The notes: generated by a model not told the origin, from the letters alone. A DNA stretch of 64,000 bases from Fen-999 sp964530115 (GCA_964530115.1 CAZGYD010000192.1:20071-84070), one strand, 5' to 3'. Shown: positions 44,499-52,886, counted from the stretch's first letter. Made by a program: numbers and translations.

Positions 44499-44996
44499 TC
44501 ATTCGTCGGCCGACGTTTCGTCGACCAGCGCCATCCCTGCTGAAAGCATCAGGCGTTCGATGTCCATCACGATCAGCATCCTTTCGTCCACCGTCGCCAG
44601 CCCCCTGAGATAACGGGTGTCGACCGCCGCGGAGAATTCCGGCGCCGGGCGGATCTCTCCGGCCGCGAGGGCGATGACGTCGGAGACGCCGTCGACGACG
44701 ATGCCGACGATGCGGCCGGCGACGTTGAGGATGATCACGACCGTGAATGCCGTGTACTCGGCATGGCCGACGCCGAACTTGAGCCGAAGGTCGACGATCG
44801 GCACGATGGTGCCGCGCAGGTTGATCACGCCCTTGATGAAGGGCGGCGCGTTAGCGATCGTGGTCGGCGTCTCGTAGCCGCGGATCTCCTGGACCTTGAG
44901 GATGTCGATCGCGTACTCCTCGGCACCCAGCGCGAAGGTCAGGTATTCGCCGCCACCACCAGCACCCGGGTCCTGATTCGTTGCTCGTTCCTGCAT
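44499..44996 (-). CDS. cheW: Chemotaxis coupling protein CheW
   Basis: A 165-residue CheW domain (YLTFALGAEEYAIDILKVQE, PPFIKGVINLRGTIVPIVDL, VVDGVSDVIALAAGEIRPAP) that bridges receptors and CheA. It lies 15 bp after cheA and before the receptor gene. A short N-terminal extension (MQERATNQDPGAGGGG) is variable. Confidence 0.97.
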   Translation of the reverse strand: MQERATNQDPGAGGGGEYLTFALGAEEYAIDILKVQEIRGYETPTTIANAPPFIKGVINLRGTIVPIVDLRLKFGVGHAEYTAFTVVIILNVAGRIVGIVVDGVSDVIALAAGEIRPAPEFSAAVDTRYLRGLATVDERMLIVMDIERLMLSAGMALVDETSADE

Positions 44997-45011
44997 GATG
45001 GACTCTCCTGG

Positions 45012-46988
45012 TCAGGCTGCGGCCGGCAGGGCGTTCCTGGCCATCCCGGCCAGGGCGGCGACATCGAGGATCAGCGCCACGCGCCCGTCGCCGAGGATGG
45101 TGGCGCCGGAGACGCCAGCCACCTTCCGGTAGTTGGCTTCGAGGCTCTTGATCACGACCTGCTGCTGGCCGACCAGGGCATCGACGAACAGCGCCACGCG
45201 GCTGCCATCGGCCTCGGCGACGACCATGATGCCGTGCGTGAAATCGGTGACCGCGCCCGGCACCGCGAACACCTGGTGGAGCGGCACGATTGGCAGGTAT
45301 TCGCCGCGCACGGCGAGCAGCCCGCTCACGCCCGAGATGCTGCGGACCATGGCCGGGTCGGCCTGCAGTGATTCGACGACGCAGCCGAGCGGCAGGATGT
45401 AGGTTTCCCTGCCGACGGCCACCGACATGCCGTCGAGGATCGCGAGCGTCAAGGGCAGCCGGACGGTCATGCGCGTACCGAGACCTGCGGCCGAATCGAT
45501 TTCGATCCGGCCGCCCATGGCCTGGATGTTGCGCTTGACGACGTCCATGCCGACGCCCCGGCCAGAGACCTCGGTGACCTGTTCCGCGGTCGAGAAGCCG
45601 GCCTCGAAGATGAGCTGCCAGACCTCCTGGTCGCTCATCTGTTCGTGGGCCGGCAGGCCGCGTTCCCGGGCCTTGGCGAGGATGCGCTCACGGTTGAGGC
45701 CGGCGCCGTCGTCAGAGACTTCGATGACGATGTTGCCGCCCTGGTGGCTGGCGCGCAGGGTGATCGTCCCCGCCGGGGGCTTGCCGCGCGCCGCGCGGAC
45801 GTCCGGCATCTCGATGCCGTGGTCCAGACTGTTGCGCACGAGATGGGTCAGCGGATCGGTGATCCGCTCGATCAGGCCCTTGTCGAGCTCGGTGCCTTCG
45901 CCCTCGAGGCGGAGCTCGACCTTCTTGCCGAGCTTCTGCGACAGTTCGCGGACGACGCGCGGAAACCGCGAGAAGACCACCGAGATCGGCATCATGCGGA
46001 TCGACATCACCGCTTCCTGCAGATCGCGCGAATTGCGTTCGAGCTGGGAGAGGCCGGTGTGCAGGCGCTCGAACTGCACGGGATCGAGCCCGCTCGCCGA
46101 CTGGAGCAGCATCGCCTGGGTGATCACCAGCTCGCCGACGAGGTTGATCAGCTGGTCGACCTTCTCGATGCCGACGCGGATGGTGGCATCGCCATTCGCC
46201 TTCGCCGGGGCAGGTTTTGCCGGGACAGACTTCGCGGCCGCGGGTTTGCGGGGCGCTGCCGGCATCGTCTCGATGGTCGCGGGCACGGGGGGCGGGTCGT
46301 CGAAGAAGCCGAAGGCCTCATCGGCGCCGGCCGCTGGCACCGCAGGAACGGCAGCAGGCGTATCCGGGCCGAAAAAGCCGTAGCCCTCGGCGTCCTGCGA
46401 CGGCTGAGTATCGGGAATGCCTGTCGATGCCGCGGAAAAATGGCCCTGTGGGGAGGAAGGAATGGCATCGAGTCCCGCGGTTTCGGCGGAGTCGAAGAAT
46501 CCATAGGCGGCGTCGGCAGTCGGCGCACTCTCTTCCTCGAACAGGCCCCAGGCGCCGTCGTCTGCGGCGCCTGCGGGCTGGCCATCGGCCGGCGCGACGT
46601 CAGCCGTGCCCAGGGATTCGAGGCGCGCGCAGATGCCGGCCGTTTCCGCCGGATCGACGGCTTCGCCGCCGCGATGGGCGGCGAGCATTCGCCCGAGCAG
46701 GTCGCCGGCCGCGAGAAAGGCGTCGATCATCTCCTCGCGCAGGGCGAGCTCGCCCTTGCGGATCCGGTCGAGCAGGTTCTCGAGAACATGCGTGACTTCG
46801 GCGAGATCGGTGAAGCCGAAGGTGCCGGACGAACCCTTGATCGAATGGGCGGCCCGGAAGATGGCATTGAGCTGCTCGGGATCCGGCGCACCAATCTCCA
46901 GACCGAGCAACAGTGATTCCATCGTCGCCAGGTGCTCTTCGGTCTCTTCGAAGAACACCTGATGGAACTGGGCGAGATCGATCGTCAT
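45012..46988 (-). CDS. cheA: Chemotaxis histidine kinase CheA (second copy)
   Basis: A 658-residue kinase. HPt with H48 (AAHSIKGSSGTFGF), then a long low-complexity region (about 130-265) with repeated GFF/YGFF motifs instead of a clear P2 domain. Dimerisation, ATPase (HLVRNSLDHGIEMPDVRAAR; DDGAGLNRERI; GRGVGMDVVKRN) and CheW-like domains follow. ATG 46988 fits the family; a TTG 10 codons upstream is less likely. It clusters with cheY, cheW and the PAS receptor. Confidence 0.95.
   Translation of the reverse strand: MTIDLAQFHQVFFEETEEHLATMESLLLGLEIGAPDPEQLNAIFRAAHSIKGSSGTFGFTDLAEVTHVLENLLDRIRKGELALREEMIDAFLAAGDLLGRMLAAHRGGEAVDPAETAGICARLESLGTADVAPADGQPAGAADDGAWGLFEEESAPTADAAYGFFDSAETAGLDAIPSSPQGHFSAASTGIPDTQPSQDAEGYGFFGPDTPAAVPAVPAAGADEAFGFFDDPPPVPATIETMPAAPRKPAAAKSVPAKPAPAKANGDATIRVGIEKVDQLINLVGELVITQAMLLQSASGLDPVQFERLHTGLSQLERNSRDLQEAVMSIRMMPISVVFSRFPRVVRELSQKLGKKVELRLEGEGTELDKGLIERITDPLTHLVRNSLDHGIEMPDVRAARGKPPAGTITLRASHQGGNIVIEVSDDGAGLNRERILAKARERGLPAHEQMSDQEVWQLIFEAGFSTAEQVTEVSGRGVGMDVVKRNIQAMGGRIEIDSAAGLGTRMTVRLPLTLAILDGMSVAVGRETYILPLGCVVESLQADPAMVRSISGVSGLLAVRGEYLPIVPLHQVFAVPGAVTDFTHGIMVVAEADGSRVALFVDALVGQQQVVIKSLEANYRKVAGVSGATILGDGRVALILDVAALAGMARNALPAAA
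46386..46415 (+). repeat. Dispersed 28-bp repeat, copy 9 (inside cheA, diverged)
   Basis: CTCGGCGTCCTGCGACGGCT followed by GAGTATCGGG. Several bases differ from the core but CGACGGCTGAGT is kept. It encodes PDTQPSQDAE in the cheA linker (about residues 192-201). Confidence 0.6.
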
Positions 46989-47010
46989 CGTCCAAACCGG
47001 GACGCTGCTC

Positions 47011-47376
47011 TCAGCCAATCACCTTCTTGACGACCTCGATGAGCTTCTGCGGGTCGAAGGGCTTGACCAGCCAGCCGGTGGCGCCCGCGGCGCGCCCGGC
47101 CTGCTTCATCGCCTCGGACGCCTCGGTGGTCAGCACGAGGATCGGCGTCGTGCGGTACTGCGGCAGTGCCCGCAGCGACTTGATCAGGGTCATGCCGTCC
47201 ATGCGCGGCATGTTCTGGTCGGTGAGGACGAGATTGAACGTCCTGGCCTTCGCCTTTTCAAGCCCGTCCATGCCATCGACGGCGTCGACGACCTCATAAC
47301 CCGCGCCTTTCAGGGTGAATGCCACCATCTGCCGGATGGAGGCGGAATCGTCGACGGCGAGTATCGTTTTGGCCAT
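47011..47376 (-). CDS. cheY: Chemotaxis response regulator CheY (second copy)
   Basis: A 121-residue receiver domain (MAKTILAVDDSASIRQMVAF; D9-D10 acidic pair, phosphorylation site D53 in LTDQNMPRMDG; VLTTEAS; WLVKPF). It is closer to the CheY found beside CheA-CheW operons than to the motor CheY at 36244. It may act as a phosphate sink or serve another output. Confidence 0.95.
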   Translation of the reverse strand: MAKTILAVDDSASIRQMVAFTLKGAGYEVVDAVDGMDGLEKAKARTFNLVLTDQNMPRMDGMTLIKSLRALPQYRTTPILVLTTEASEAMKQAGRAAGATGWLVKPFDPQKLIEVVKKVIG

Positions 47377-47387
47377 GTGTCCAACTC

Positions 47388-48608
47388 CTAGAAAAGTTCC
47401 ACGTCACCGTGGCCGAGGTTCTGCTGGCCGACGGGGTTGCCTTGTTTCAGCGCCGCAAGACGTTCGAGGCTCGCCGCCACCCGTGACGCATGTTGGCGAA
47501 GCGCCTCCCCGGCCGCCTGCCGTTCGCTTCCGACGGCGCACAGCGCCCGGCCCATGGCCGACACGGCATCGACGGAATCGCGCATCGCCTCGACGCTCCG
47601 GCTGACATGCGCCAACAGCTGCGACACCATGTCCTGGAACTGGAGCGCCGTGATCGCCCGACCGATATGGTCGGCGACCTGCCCGGAGTCAGCCGCCAGA
47701 CGGCCGATCGCCTCCTGGCGCATCCTTCCGTGCCGCTCCATGGTTTCGACGATCTCTTCGACGCGGCGCTTCGATTCGAGGGCGAAGCCCATGTCCTGGC
47801 CGGCCATGCGCTGGATCGCCCGCTCGGTCTGGCGCACCGAATCCTTCATGTTCTCGATGAGCGCGCTGATCTGCTGGCTGAACGAGGTCGTGCGCGCCGA
47901 GAGGTCGCGCACCTCGTCGGCGACCACGGCGAAGCCGCGGCCGGCCTCGCCGGCCCGGGCCGCCTCGATCGCGGCATTGAGCGCGAGCAGGTTGGTCTGC
48001 TTGGCGATCGCGCCGATCTCGGTGAGCAGGCCGCGTATCGTCTCGGTCTGACGGGAAATGCCCTCGGTCATGTCGACGACTTCGACGCCGAGCTTGCTGT
48101 TGGCGACGATGTTGTCGACGATGCGGCTCATGACTTCCGCGGTGTCGGCGACGAATTCGTCGAACTGCCGGACGGTGTCGCCCTCACCACCGAGCGTGGT
48201 GGCTTCGAGTGCGATCCGGCGCTGCTCGTCGGTGAGCGCCGTCATGCCGTGGAAACTGTCGGTGAGCGTGCCGATCGCGTCGGCGAGCAGCGCCTGGGTG
48301 CGCTGTACGTCTTCGTTGATCTGGCCAAAGTGTGAAAGGCACTGCTCGGCGCAGCGCTCGAACAGCTCCGCGGCCCCTTTCAGCTGCCCGGCTTCCGCGC
48401 CCGATGTGCTCTCCGTCCCCGCAGGCGCCGCGCCGACACGCTTCGCCGACGCCAACCACCCGGCCACCGCCCAGCCGCCCGCGACGAGGATCAGGGCGCC
48501 GACGGACACGGCCCGGCCCGGCTCGTCACCTGCGAGAAAGAACATCCCTGCGACGATTGCCGCAGTAAAACCGAAGCCGGTCAGTAGATACCTGGCGGTG
48601 GAATCCAT
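47388..48608 (-). CDS. Short membrane-anchored chemoreceptor-like protein
   Basis: A 406-residue protein. Two closely spaced membrane helices (about 7-25 and 33-52) leave almost no periplasmic domain. A cytoplasmic coiled coil contains the MCP hairpin tip (IGAIAKQTNLLALNAAIEAA, GRGFAVVADEVRDLSARTTS). No HAMP is apparent. It ends in GDVELF. With no external ligand domain it may sense the membrane or cytoplasm, or act as a scaffold for CheA. It lies between motB and cheY. Confidence 0.88.
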   Translation of the reverse strand: MDSTARYLLTGFGFTAAIVAGMFFLAGDEPGRAVSVGALILVAGGWAVAGWLASAKRVGAAPAGTESTSGAEAGQLKGAAELFERCAEQCLSHFGQINEDVQRTQALLADAIGTLTDSFHGMTALTDEQRRIALEATTLGGEGDTVRQFDEFVADTAEVMSRIVDNIVANSKLGVEVVDMTEGISRQTETIRGLLTEIGAIAKQTNLLALNAAIEAARAGEAGRGFAVVADEVRDLSARTTSFSQQISALIENMKDSVRQTERAIQRMAGQDMGFALESKRRVEEIVETMERHGRMRQEAIGRLAADSGQVADHIGRAITALQFQDMVSQLLAHVSRSVEAMRDSVDAVSAMGRALCAVGSERQAAGEALRQHASRVAASLERLAALKQGNPVGQQNLGHGDVELF

Positions 48609-48626
48609 GCGACTGCCTTTTCTCCG

Positions 48627-49559
48627 TCAGTTCTGTCCGCCCGCGGCCCCGGCCGCGTTACCGGCTTCTTCCCCGTCCTTGACCTCGGCGACGTTGCCGT
48701 CGCGCAGGATGGCCTCCTCGGTTCGCTTGTTGAGGATGACGATGCTGATCCGCCGGTTGATCGCGCTGTAGGGGTCGTCCTTGTCGTAGAGCACGGTCGA
48801 GGCGAGGCCGACGACGCGGATGATCTTGGCGTCGTTCATGCCGCCCGCCACCAGTTCACGGCGCGAGGCGTTGGCGCGGTTCGTCGACAGCTCCCAGTTG
48901 CCGAAACCGGCCGCGCCGCCGGCGTAGGGCGTCGCATCGGTATGGCCGGAAAGGCTGATGCGGTTGTCGACCTTGTTGAGCGCCTTGCCGATCTCGCGGA
49001 GGATCTCGCGCGTGTAGGGCTTGAGTTCGGAACTCGCCGAATCGAACATCGGCCGGTTCTTCTCGTCCACGATCTGGATGCGCAGGCCTTCGGTCGTCAG
49101 GTCGAGCAACAGTTGGCTCTTGAACTGGCGCAGGGAGGGTGTCGCGTCGATCAGGGCCTCGAGGTCGGCCTTCAGCGAGGCGAGCCGCTGGCGCTCGACC
49201 TTTTCGAAGTCCTCTTTCAGCCGCTGGAGGTTGATCGTCTTCTTGTCGGCTTCGATCTCGCCGCGCTTGACCTGGCCATAGGTGCGGGTGAGATCCTCTC
49301 CGCCGCCCTTGATGACCGACGACGAATCGCCGGAGCCGGAGCCGCCGAACAACGCGACCTTGAGCGGCGTCTGGAAATAGTCGGCGATGCCCTTGAGGTC
49401 GCCCTTGGTCGTCGAGCCGAGCAGCCACATGAGCAGGAAGAAGGCCATCATCGCCGTCACGAAGTCGGCGTAGGCGATCTTCCAGGCGCCGCCGTGGTGT
49501 CCGCCGCCGCCTTTCTTGACCCGCTTGACGACGATGGGCTGCTGGCTGTCGTCGCTCAT
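48627..49559 (-). CDS. motB: Flagellar stator protein MotB
   Basis: A 310-residue protein: membrane helix with proton-binding Asp (D32 in IAYADFVTAMMAFFLLMWLL), a plug/linker region and the OmpA-like peptidoglycan-binding domain (RISLSGHTDATPYAGGAAGF, WELSTNRANASRRELVAGG). It overlaps motA by 4 bases. Gly/Asn-rich tail. With MotA it forms the main proton-driven stator. Confidence 0.96.
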   Translation of the reverse strand: MSDDSQQPIVVKRVKKGGGGHHGGAWKIAYADFVTAMMAFFLLMWLLGSTTKGDLKGIADYFQTPLKVALFGGSGSGDSSSVIKGGGEDLTRTYGQVKRGEIEADKKTINLQRLKEDFEKVERQRLASLKADLEALIDATPSLRQFKSQLLLDLTTEGLRIQIVDEKNRPMFDSASSELKPYTREILREIGKALNKVDNRISLSGHTDATPYAGGAAGFGNWELSTNRANASRRELVAGGMNDAKIIRVVGLASTVLYDKDDPYSAINRRISIVILNKRTEEAILRDGNVAEVKDGEEAGNAAGAAGGQN

Positions 49560-50413
49560 TTGCCCTTGCGCGACTTGAGGTCTTCCTCAAGCTCCGAGAA
49601 GGTCGGCCGATCGGTCGAATAGAGCACCTTCCGGCCGAACTCGACGGCGACCTGGGGCGCGTAACCGTTCATGCTCGCCAGCAGCACGGCCTTGATGCAT
49701 TGGTAGATCTTGCCGCCCTCCTCGGCCTTCTGCTCGAGCTGGCCGGCGATCGGGGCGACGAAGCCGTAGGAGACGAGGATGCCGAGGAAGGTGCCGACCA
49801 GCGCGCCGCCGATCATCTTGCCCAGCACCGCCGGCGGCTCGCCGACGGAGCCCATGACATTGACCACGCCCATCACCGCGACGACGATACCGAACGCCGG
49901 CACGGCGTCCGCGGTCTTCTGCATGACGTGGGCCGGCAGGTGTGCTTCGTGATGGTGGGTCTCGATTTCGACGTCCATCAGGTTCTCGATCTCGAAGGCG
50001 TTGAGATTGCCGCCCACCATCATTCGCAGGTAGTCGGTGATGAACTCCATGACGTGGTGGTCGCCGGCGATCGCCGGATATTTTGAGAAGATCGGGCTGG
50101 CCTCGGGATTCTCGATGTCGCTTTCGATCGACATCAGGCCCTCCTTGCGGACCTTGGTGAGGACCTCGAAGAGCATGGCCAGGAGCTCCATGTAGAGCGT
50201 CTTGTTGAGGTGCGAGCCTTTAAGCACGGAAGGCAGCGCCGCGACGGTGGCCTTGATGGCCTTGGCGCCGTTGCTGGCGACGAAACCGCCGATGGTGAGA
50301 CCGAGGATGGCCAGATATTCCAGCGGCACGAACAGCGCGGCGAGGCTGCCGTGCACCGCATAGGTACCCACCGATGCGGCCAGGATCACCACATAGCCAA
50401 TCAACAGGAACAC
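49556..50413 (-). CDS. motA: Flagellar stator protein MotA
   Basis: A 285-residue protein with four membrane helices (MFLLIGYVVILAASVGTYAV; LEYLAILGLTIGGFV; ADAVPAFGIVVAVMGVVNVM; GALVGTFLGILVSYGFVAPI) and the large cytoplasmic loop that contacts FliG. It belongs to the E. coli-like MotA subfamily, unlike MotC above. A possible FliA promoter lies 70 bp upstream. Confidence 0.96.
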   Translation of the reverse strand: MFLLIGYVVILAASVGTYAVHGSLAALFVPLEYLAILGLTIGGFVASNGAKAIKATVAALPSVLKGSHLNKTLYMELLAMLFEVLTKVRKEGLMSIESDIENPEASPIFSKYPAIAGDHHVMEFITDYLRMMVGGNLNAFEIENLMDVEIETHHHEAHLPAHVMQKTADAVPAFGIVVAVMGVVNVMGSVGEPPAVLGKMIGGALVGTFLGILVSYGFVAPIAGQLEQKAEEGGKIYQCIKAVLLASMNGYAPQVAVEFGRKVLYSTDRPTFSELEEDLKSRKGK

Positions 50414-50482
50414 TGCCCGACTCCCGAATCCGTAACGATGCCCAAGGCCGTCCCGCGTCGTCCGGGACCGCTCGTTGCGATG

Positions 50483-50509
50483 TTATCGGCCGCTCGGGCC
50501 GATCCTAAA
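50483..50509 (-). promoter_or_regulatory. Possible sigma-28 promoter before motA
   Basis: Read on the minus strand: TTTAGGAT, 11 bases, then GCCGATAA, which is identical to the FliA -10 consensus. The -35 half is weak (4/8) but spacing is exact. It lies 70 bp before the motA start, in the 199-bp gap after flhC, and would make motA-motB-cheA a late (class III) unit as in E. coli. Confidence 0.5.
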
Positions 50510-50612
50510 GGCGTGGCAGGACCGATTTTCGGGCGTTTCTCCCGCCATCGACAGGCGCGCTTCCGGCTACGCGTCGCGCGGCGTCACGAAGCCGGATCGG
50601 GGACCGGACCGA

Positions 50613-51152
50613 TCAGGCGGCAGCGACGTCTGCGGAAGCGCGGCGCGTCTTGCCCGCTCGGGCCGGCATGTGGCACAGGCCGCAGACGTAACCGCGGGTG
50701 GGGTCGTAGGCATGGGCGACGAATTCGCCACCGCATTCCTTGCAGGTGGCCATCTGCAGCATGTTGGCCTCGAAGAAGCGCACCATGGTCCAGGCGCGCG
50801 TGAGGGAGAGCACGACGTCCATGCCGGCGCGCGTGACCTTTTCGTGATACATCCGGTAGGCCTTGATGATCAGCTCGAGCCCCTTCAGGCGGGTATGCCG
50901 CTCGAGGAACCGGTAATAGGCCATGAACAGCGACGCATGCACGTTCGGCTGCCAGGTCATGAACCAGTCCGTGGAGAAGGGCAGCATGCCCTTCGGCGGC
51001 GAGACGCCCTTGACCTCCTTGTAGAGCTTGAGCAGCCGCTCGCGCGAGAGGTTGGTTTCGGCTTCGAGCATCTGCAGCCGCGCGCCGAGCTGGATGAGCT
51101 CGATGGCCAGACGGATGTCTCTCGCTTCCGAGATCACGGACTTGTTACGCAT
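50613..51152 (-). CDS. flhC: Flagellar master regulator FlhC
   Basis: A 179-residue DNA-binding subunit of FlhD4C2. The four zinc-binding cysteines are C137, C140, C157 and C160 (CKECGGEF and CGLCHMP). Conserved parts include LAIELIQLGARLQMLEAETN and GLELIIKAYRMYHEKV. It pairs with flhD 36 bp upstream and is class I in the flagellar hierarchy. Confidence 0.97.
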   Translation of the reverse strand: MRNKSVISEARDIRLAIELIQLGARLQMLEAETNLSRERLLKLYKEVKGVSPPKGMLPFSTDWFMTWQPNVHASLFMAYYRFLERHTRLKGLELIIKAYRMYHEKVTRAGMDVVLSLTRAWTMVRFFEANMLQMATCKECGGEFVAHAYDPTRGYVCGLCHMPARAGKTRRASADVAAA

Positions 51153-51188
51153 GGCGCCTCCCCAATGGACGACTGCGGATCGTGACGG

Positions 51189-51506
51189 TCAGGCCACCGA
51201 CTCGACCGGTTTGCCGGCGGCGAGAATGGCGGCATGGATGTGACCGACGCCGCGATCGCGCTCATGGTTCGCGAGCAGATCGAGCAGGAGGCGGTCGTCG
51301 AAACGGAAGCTGCAAAGCAGCATGTCGGAGGCGGACATCTTCAGCACCTGCCCGGGCGTCAGACGCTCGAGGATATCGGCAATCTCGTCGCTGATGCCGA
51401 GCCTGAAAATGGCCGCCTCGCGATCGGAGCGGACCATGTTCTGCGCGAGCATCAGGTAGGCCAGATTGACTTCCTTTATGTCGTTATAGGTGTCAGTCGC
51501 TTTCAT
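51189..51506 (-). CDS. flhD: Flagellar master regulator FlhD
   Basis: A 105-residue protein (IKEVNLAYLMLAQNMVRSDR, EAAIFRLGISDEIADILERL, LTPGQVLKMSASDMLLCSFR), complete FlhD. AAAGGAG sits upstream of the ATG. With FlhC it activates class II flagellar genes. The upstream 222 bp is AT-rich and shared with the divergent NUDIX gene. Confidence 0.96.
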   Translation of the reverse strand: MKATDTYNDIKEVNLAYLMLAQNMVRSDREAAIFRLGISDEIADILERLTPGQVLKMSASDMLLCSFRFDDRLLLDLLANHERDRGVGHIHAAILAAGKPVESVA

Positions 51507-51606
51507 CTCGTTGAACTCCTTTCAGGCCCGTCCTGGCTGCATTGACGGTGATGGCATTATCGAAGGAAGGGCGTCAAGGAAAAAATCAGCGAAAAAGGCT
51601 TTCTGT

Positions 51607-51640
51607 TGTAAGAAACACCTGCGAACCTTTTGTAAGAAAA
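51607..51640. promoter_or_regulatory. Direct repeats in the flhD upstream region
   Basis: TTGTAAGAAA occurs twice (51607-51616 and 51631-51640), 24 bp apart, with an inverted TTACAA half nearby (about 51647). This is an AT-rich island in a GC-rich genome. On the minus strand a GATAAT box (51556-51561) could be the flhD -10; no good -35 was seen. The repeats may bind a regulator of flhDC. Confidence 0.45.
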
Positions 51641-51728
51641 AGCATTACAAAGAACCGTTAATCGTCTGTATCCAAAGCAGAATATCTGAACTCCGCCGAA
51701 CCGGCTAGACTGGGCACCACAGGCACCC

Positions 51729-52322
51729 ATGGATCCCGAAATCAATTTCTGTACTGTCTGCGGCGGACGGATCCGCATTCGCGTCCCGGACGGCGACCGG
51801 GTCGCCCGTCACGTCTGCGAGGCGTGCGGAACGATCCATTACCGGAATCCGCGTCTGGTGGTCGGCGCCCTGCCGGTCTGGGAGGACCGCGTGTTGTTGT
51901 GCCGTCGCGCCATCGAGCCGCGCTACGGCAAATGGACGCTGCCCGCGGGCTTCATGGAAAACGGCGAGACGGTGGCCGAGGCGGCCGTCCGCGAAACGTT
52001 AGAGGAGGCGAACGCGCGCATCGAACTGGGCGAGATGTTTACGCTCATCTCGGTGCCGCACGTCAGCCAGGTGCATGTGATCTATCTCGCACGACTGCTC
52101 GACACAGACTTTTCCGCCGGCCACGAGACGCTCGAGACCCGCCTGTTCCCCGAGCATCTGATCCCGTGGGAGGAGATCGCCTTCCGCACGATCGGCGTGA
52201 CCCTGCGGCACTACTTCGACGACCGCCGTGCCGGCGCCTTCCGCTTCCATTCGTCCGACATTCCCTGCCCGACCGGGAGCGCTCATGAACTTCGCCACCG
52301 CCGACCTCTGCGACCAACATGA
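51729..52322 (+). CDS. Zinc-ribbon NUDIX hydrolase
   Basis: A 197-residue protein. The zinc ribbon has C8, C11, C30 and C33. The Nudix box spans about 74-95 (G74, E80, R88-E89, E92-E93), but the final Gly of the box is Asn (N95). It probably hydrolyses a nucleoside-diphosphate derivative in the manner of NudC-like or ADP-ribose-type enzymes; the substrate cannot be told. The last 38 bp overlap the next gene, so the two are likely co-translated. Confidence 0.9.
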   Translation: MDPEINFCTVCGGRIRIRVPDGDRVARHVCEACGTIHYRNPRLVVGALPVWEDRVLLCRRAIEPRYGKWTLPAGFMENGETVAEAAVRETLEEANARIELGEMFTLISVPHVSQVHVIYLARLLDTDFSAGHETLETRLFPEHLIPWEEIAFRTIGVTLRHYFDDRRAGAFRFHSSDIPCPTGSAHELRHRRPLRPT

Positions 52323-52779
52323 ACACCTTTTTCGCGAAGGCCGCCTGCGCGTCGTCGAGCCGATCTTCCGATCCTTCGGCGGCCGGCCGGCCATGCGCGG
52401 GCCGATCGCGACGCTGAAGCTCTACGAGGACAACTCGTTCGTGCGCCGGGCGCTGGAGACGGCTGGCGACGGCCGCGTCCTCGTCATCGATGGCGGCGGC
52501 TCGCTGCGGCGGGCCATCGTCGGCGACCAGCTCGCCGCGCTCGCCGTGAGGAACGGCTGGCAGGGCATCCTCGCCTGGGGCTGCATCCGCGATGCGCAGG
52601 CGATCGCGAAGATGGATCTCGCGGTCTTCGCGCTGGCCACGCATCCGCGCAAGACCGACAAGAAAAACGTCGGCGAAGCCGACGTGCCCGTGAGTTTCGG
52701 TGGTGTCACCTTCCATCCGGGCAATTGGCTCTATGCGGACGAGGACGGCATCCTCGTCGCCGACGGGCCGCTCGACTGA
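52285..52779 (+). CDS. rraA: RraA-like protein (RNase E regulator/aldolase family)
   Basis: A 164-residue protein with the family core: VLVIDGGGSLRRAIVGDQLA then GWGCIRD-type loop (LAWGCIRDAQAIAKMDLAVF), whose Gly-Asp, Arg-Asp and Asp residues bind metal in the related 4-hydroxy-4-methyl-2-oxoglutarate aldolases. Start ATG 52285 lies inside the NUDIX gene. RNase E inhibition versus aldolase activity cannot be decided from sequence alone. Confidence 0.9.
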   Translation: MNFATADLCDQHEHLFREGRLRVVEPIFRSFGGRPAMRGPIATLKLYEDNSFVRRALETAGDGRVLVIDGGGSLRRAIVGDQLAALAVRNGWQGILAWGCIRDAQAIAKMDLAVFALATHPRKTDKKNVGEADVPVSFGGVTFHPGNWLYADEDGILVADGPLD

Positions 52780-52856
52780 CGCCGCCGAAACAACGAACCG
52801 ATCGGCCGCCCCTGCGCGGCGATCAAGGCGCCCCACAGCCGCCCGTGCGTCCGACC

Positions 52857-52886
52857 GCCGGCGTGTTACCACGGCTGAGTCTCGCC
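52857..52886 (+). repeat. Dispersed 28-bp repeat, copy 10 (rraA-aceA gap)
   Basis: GCCGGCGTGTTACCACGGCT followed by GAGTCTCGCC: consensus core in direct orientation. It lies about 90 bp before the aceA promoter elements. Confidence 0.88.
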
